From DATLCI01 sp046714215 (GTDB taxonomy: Bacteria; Acidobacteriota; Terriglobia; Terriglobales; Acidobacteriaceae), in assembly GCA_046714215.1 (NCBI GenBank), contig JBKKBM010000148.1, positions 1 through 6,834 on the forward strand: a stretch of DNA of 6,834 bases, given 5' to 3'. A program made the translations under genes and the position numbers. The notes under the pieces were generated by a model that was given only the letters and a program-made list of their open reading frames with translations, had not been told where the DNA came from and did no database searches. This document shows positions 5,510 to 6,834 of this stretch, piece after piece; the stretch's first letter is position 1, and each line of letters begins with the position of its first letter.

Positions 5510-6834
5510 GTGCCCTCCTCTTTTGCAGCGTCGCGTGCATTCCCAGCGCGGCGCGTTTGCCGTGCGCCACCGCGTCCACTACCTCGCCGCCGCCATTCAC
5601 GCAATCGCCACCGGCAAAATATTTCGGATTCGCCGTCTGCATCGTATCGGGATTCACCGCTACGCATCCTTTATCCAGCTTGAGCCCCGCGACCTGTTGC
5701 AGGAAGTCCGTCTTGCGCTTTTGACCCAGCGCTTTCACGACCATATCGACGGCGAGTTGGAATTCCCCGCCCGCGACCACCTGCGGCGACCGCCGTCCCG
5801 ACGCATCAGGCGCGCCCAACTCCGTACGCGAGCACTCCAGCGCTTCGACCTGCCCTTTGACATTGCCGAGCACGCGCTTAGGCGCCGCATTCCAGATGAA
5901 GGTGACGCCATCGGCTTTCGCCAAGTCATATTCATATTCGAATGCCGACATCTGCTCCGGCCCGCGCCGATACACCATGTACACCGTCTCCGCGCCCAAC
6001 CGCTTCGCCGCCGTGACTACGTCGATGGCGGTATTGCCGCCGCCGATCACGGCCACGCGTTTGCCCACTTCCACTTCGCCGAACTTCTTCGTTTTGGTCT
6101 CTTCAATGAACGTCAGCGCATCGCGGCATCCGACCAAGTCTTCTCCGGGGATTCCGAGCGCATCGGTCTGGCCGAGACCGATACCAATAAAGATGGCGTC
6201 GTAGTCTTTCTCGAGTTGCGCGACGGTCACGGTCTTTGAATCCTTTGAACCGCCTACTTCCACGCCCTGGCGAAACTCCACGCCCAAGTCGCGGATCATC
6301 TCGGTTTCGCGTACCGCCTCGCGCGCCTTCATCTTGTAAGCGGCGATGCCGTAAGTGTTCAGGCCACCGGGCTCAAGATGCGCGTCGAAAATGACGGCGC
6401 CGTATCCTTGCTTGCGCAATTCCGCCGCGCACGCAAGGCTTGCAGGACCGCCGCCGATGAGAGCTACTTTCATGCCGTTGGGTGCGCCCGGCTGGTACAA
6501 CTTGATGTGGTTGTCCAGCACGTAATCCACGGCGTGGCGCTGCAACCGGCCGATCTCCACCGGCTTCTTCCCTTCGGCATTCAGCACGCACGCGCCTTCG
6601 CACAACACCGACGTGGGGCAAACGCGCCCGCAACTGTGGCCCAGCATGTTGGCGTCGAGAATGGTCTTCGCTGATCCCTTCATGTTGCCGGTAAGGATCT
6701 GCTTGATGAACATCGGCACATCGATCCCCGTGGGACACGCCTTGATGCACGGCGCGTCATGGCAGAAGAGGCAGCGCGACCCTTCTTCCAGCGCCTGCGA
6801 CGGGGTCAGAGGGGGATTGATGTCGGCAAAGTTC
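5502..6834 (-). CDS. preT: NAD(P)-dependent dihydropyrimidine dehydrogenase, electron-input subunit PreT (N-terminus beyond window)
   Basis: This is the flavoprotein that takes electrons from NAD(P)H and passes them to PreA. The frame is open to the right edge; 443 codons are visible, and only a short N-terminal piece seems to be missing. The numbers here count from the first visible codon. An N-terminal iron-sulphur domain has Cys21, 24, 29, 33 and Cys68, 72, 78, 82, spaced exactly as the eight recalled for mammalian DPD, plus Gln98 where DPD uses a glutamine as cluster ligand. GGGPAS (127-132) begins the FAD Rossmann motif, GGGNTAID (264-271) the NAD(P)H motif, and YFAGGD (405-410) is the second FAD contact. 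Arg289-Arg290 follow the NAD(P) fold where DPD has Arg/Lys near the NADPH 2'-phosphate, so NADPH use is possible but unproven. The GTG at 6719 is an internal valine, because the cysteine-rich sequence continues upstream. GltD is the nearest relative; linkage to preA settles the call. Confidence 0.95.
   Translation of the reverse strand, partial: NFADINPPLTPSQALEEGSRCLFCHDAPCIKACPTGIDVPMFIKQILTGNMKGSAKTILDANMLGHSCGRVCPTSVLCEGACVLNAEGKKPVEIGRLQRHAVDYVLDNHIKLYQPGAPNGMKVALIGGGPASLACAAELRKQGYGAVIFDAHLEPGGLNTYGIAAYKMKAREAVRETEMIRDLGVEFRQGVEVGGSKDSKTVTVAQLEKDYDAIFIGIGLGQTDALGIPGEDLVGCRDALTFIEETKTKKFGEVEVGKRVAVIGGGNTAIDVVTAAKRLGAETVYMVYRRGPEQMSAFEYEYDLAKADGVTFIWNAAPKRVLGNVKGQVEALECSRTELGAPDASGRRSPQVVAGGEFQLAVDMVVKALGQKRKTDFLQQVAGLKLDKGCVAVNPDTMQTANPKYFAGGDCVNGGGEVVDAVAHGKRAALGMHATLQKRRAHA
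5514..5519 (-). promoter_or_regulatory. Ribosome binding site of preA inside the end of preT
   Basis: On the minus strand GAGGAGG lies in the last codons of preT, 4 bases before the preA ATG at 5509. It supports this start and suggests that preA can be initiated strongly by ribosomes finishing preT. Confidence 0.8.

Noticed and set aside
5430..6239. Long open frame on the plus strand (269 codons) opposite preT
   Set aside because: Arg/His-rich translation, antisense to conserved FAD and NAD(P) motifs; no evidence of its own.

Overview
The window reads as a reductive pyrimidine catabolism island (uracil/thymine to beta-alanine/3-aminoisobutyrate) from a moderately GC-rich bacterium, by eye about 58-60% G+C. 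The protein flavour (a split PreT/PreA, an AGXT2-like class III aminotransferase, an NCS1 permease and an exported creatininase-fold protein) would suit a soil Acidobacteriota-like genome. That taxonomic guess is an inference from gene content and was not tested.

Left arm, plus strand: the window opens inside a beta-ureidopropionase gene (C-terminal 123 codons). After a 72-base gap comes a complete class III aminotransferase (447-1757), and 5 bases further on a complete NCS1-family nucleobase permease (1763-3160). Together these would import a pyrimidine base, hydrolyse its N-carbamoyl-beta-amino acid and transaminate the resulting beta-amino acid.

Right arm, minus strand: preT (cut by the right window edge) overlaps preA by 8 bases, and the two encode the two halves of dihydropyrimidine dehydrogenase. 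Just downstream, after 22 bases that carry a strong ribosome binding site, lies an exported creatininase-family protein (3157-4152). Its stop codon overlaps that of the permease, so the two arms converge with no intergenic space.

The pathway can be read as: permease (uptake), PreTA (base to dihydropyrimidine), dihydropyrimidinase (not in the window), beta-ureidopropionase, aminotransferase. The creatininase-like protein is the one member without an obvious place. It has a signal peptide, altered family motifs and visibly lower G+C than its neighbours, and it is the best candidate for something undescribed. No RNA genes, mobile elements, CRISPR arrays or convincing intrinsic terminators were seen. 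There is no gene-free stretch longer than 72 bases.
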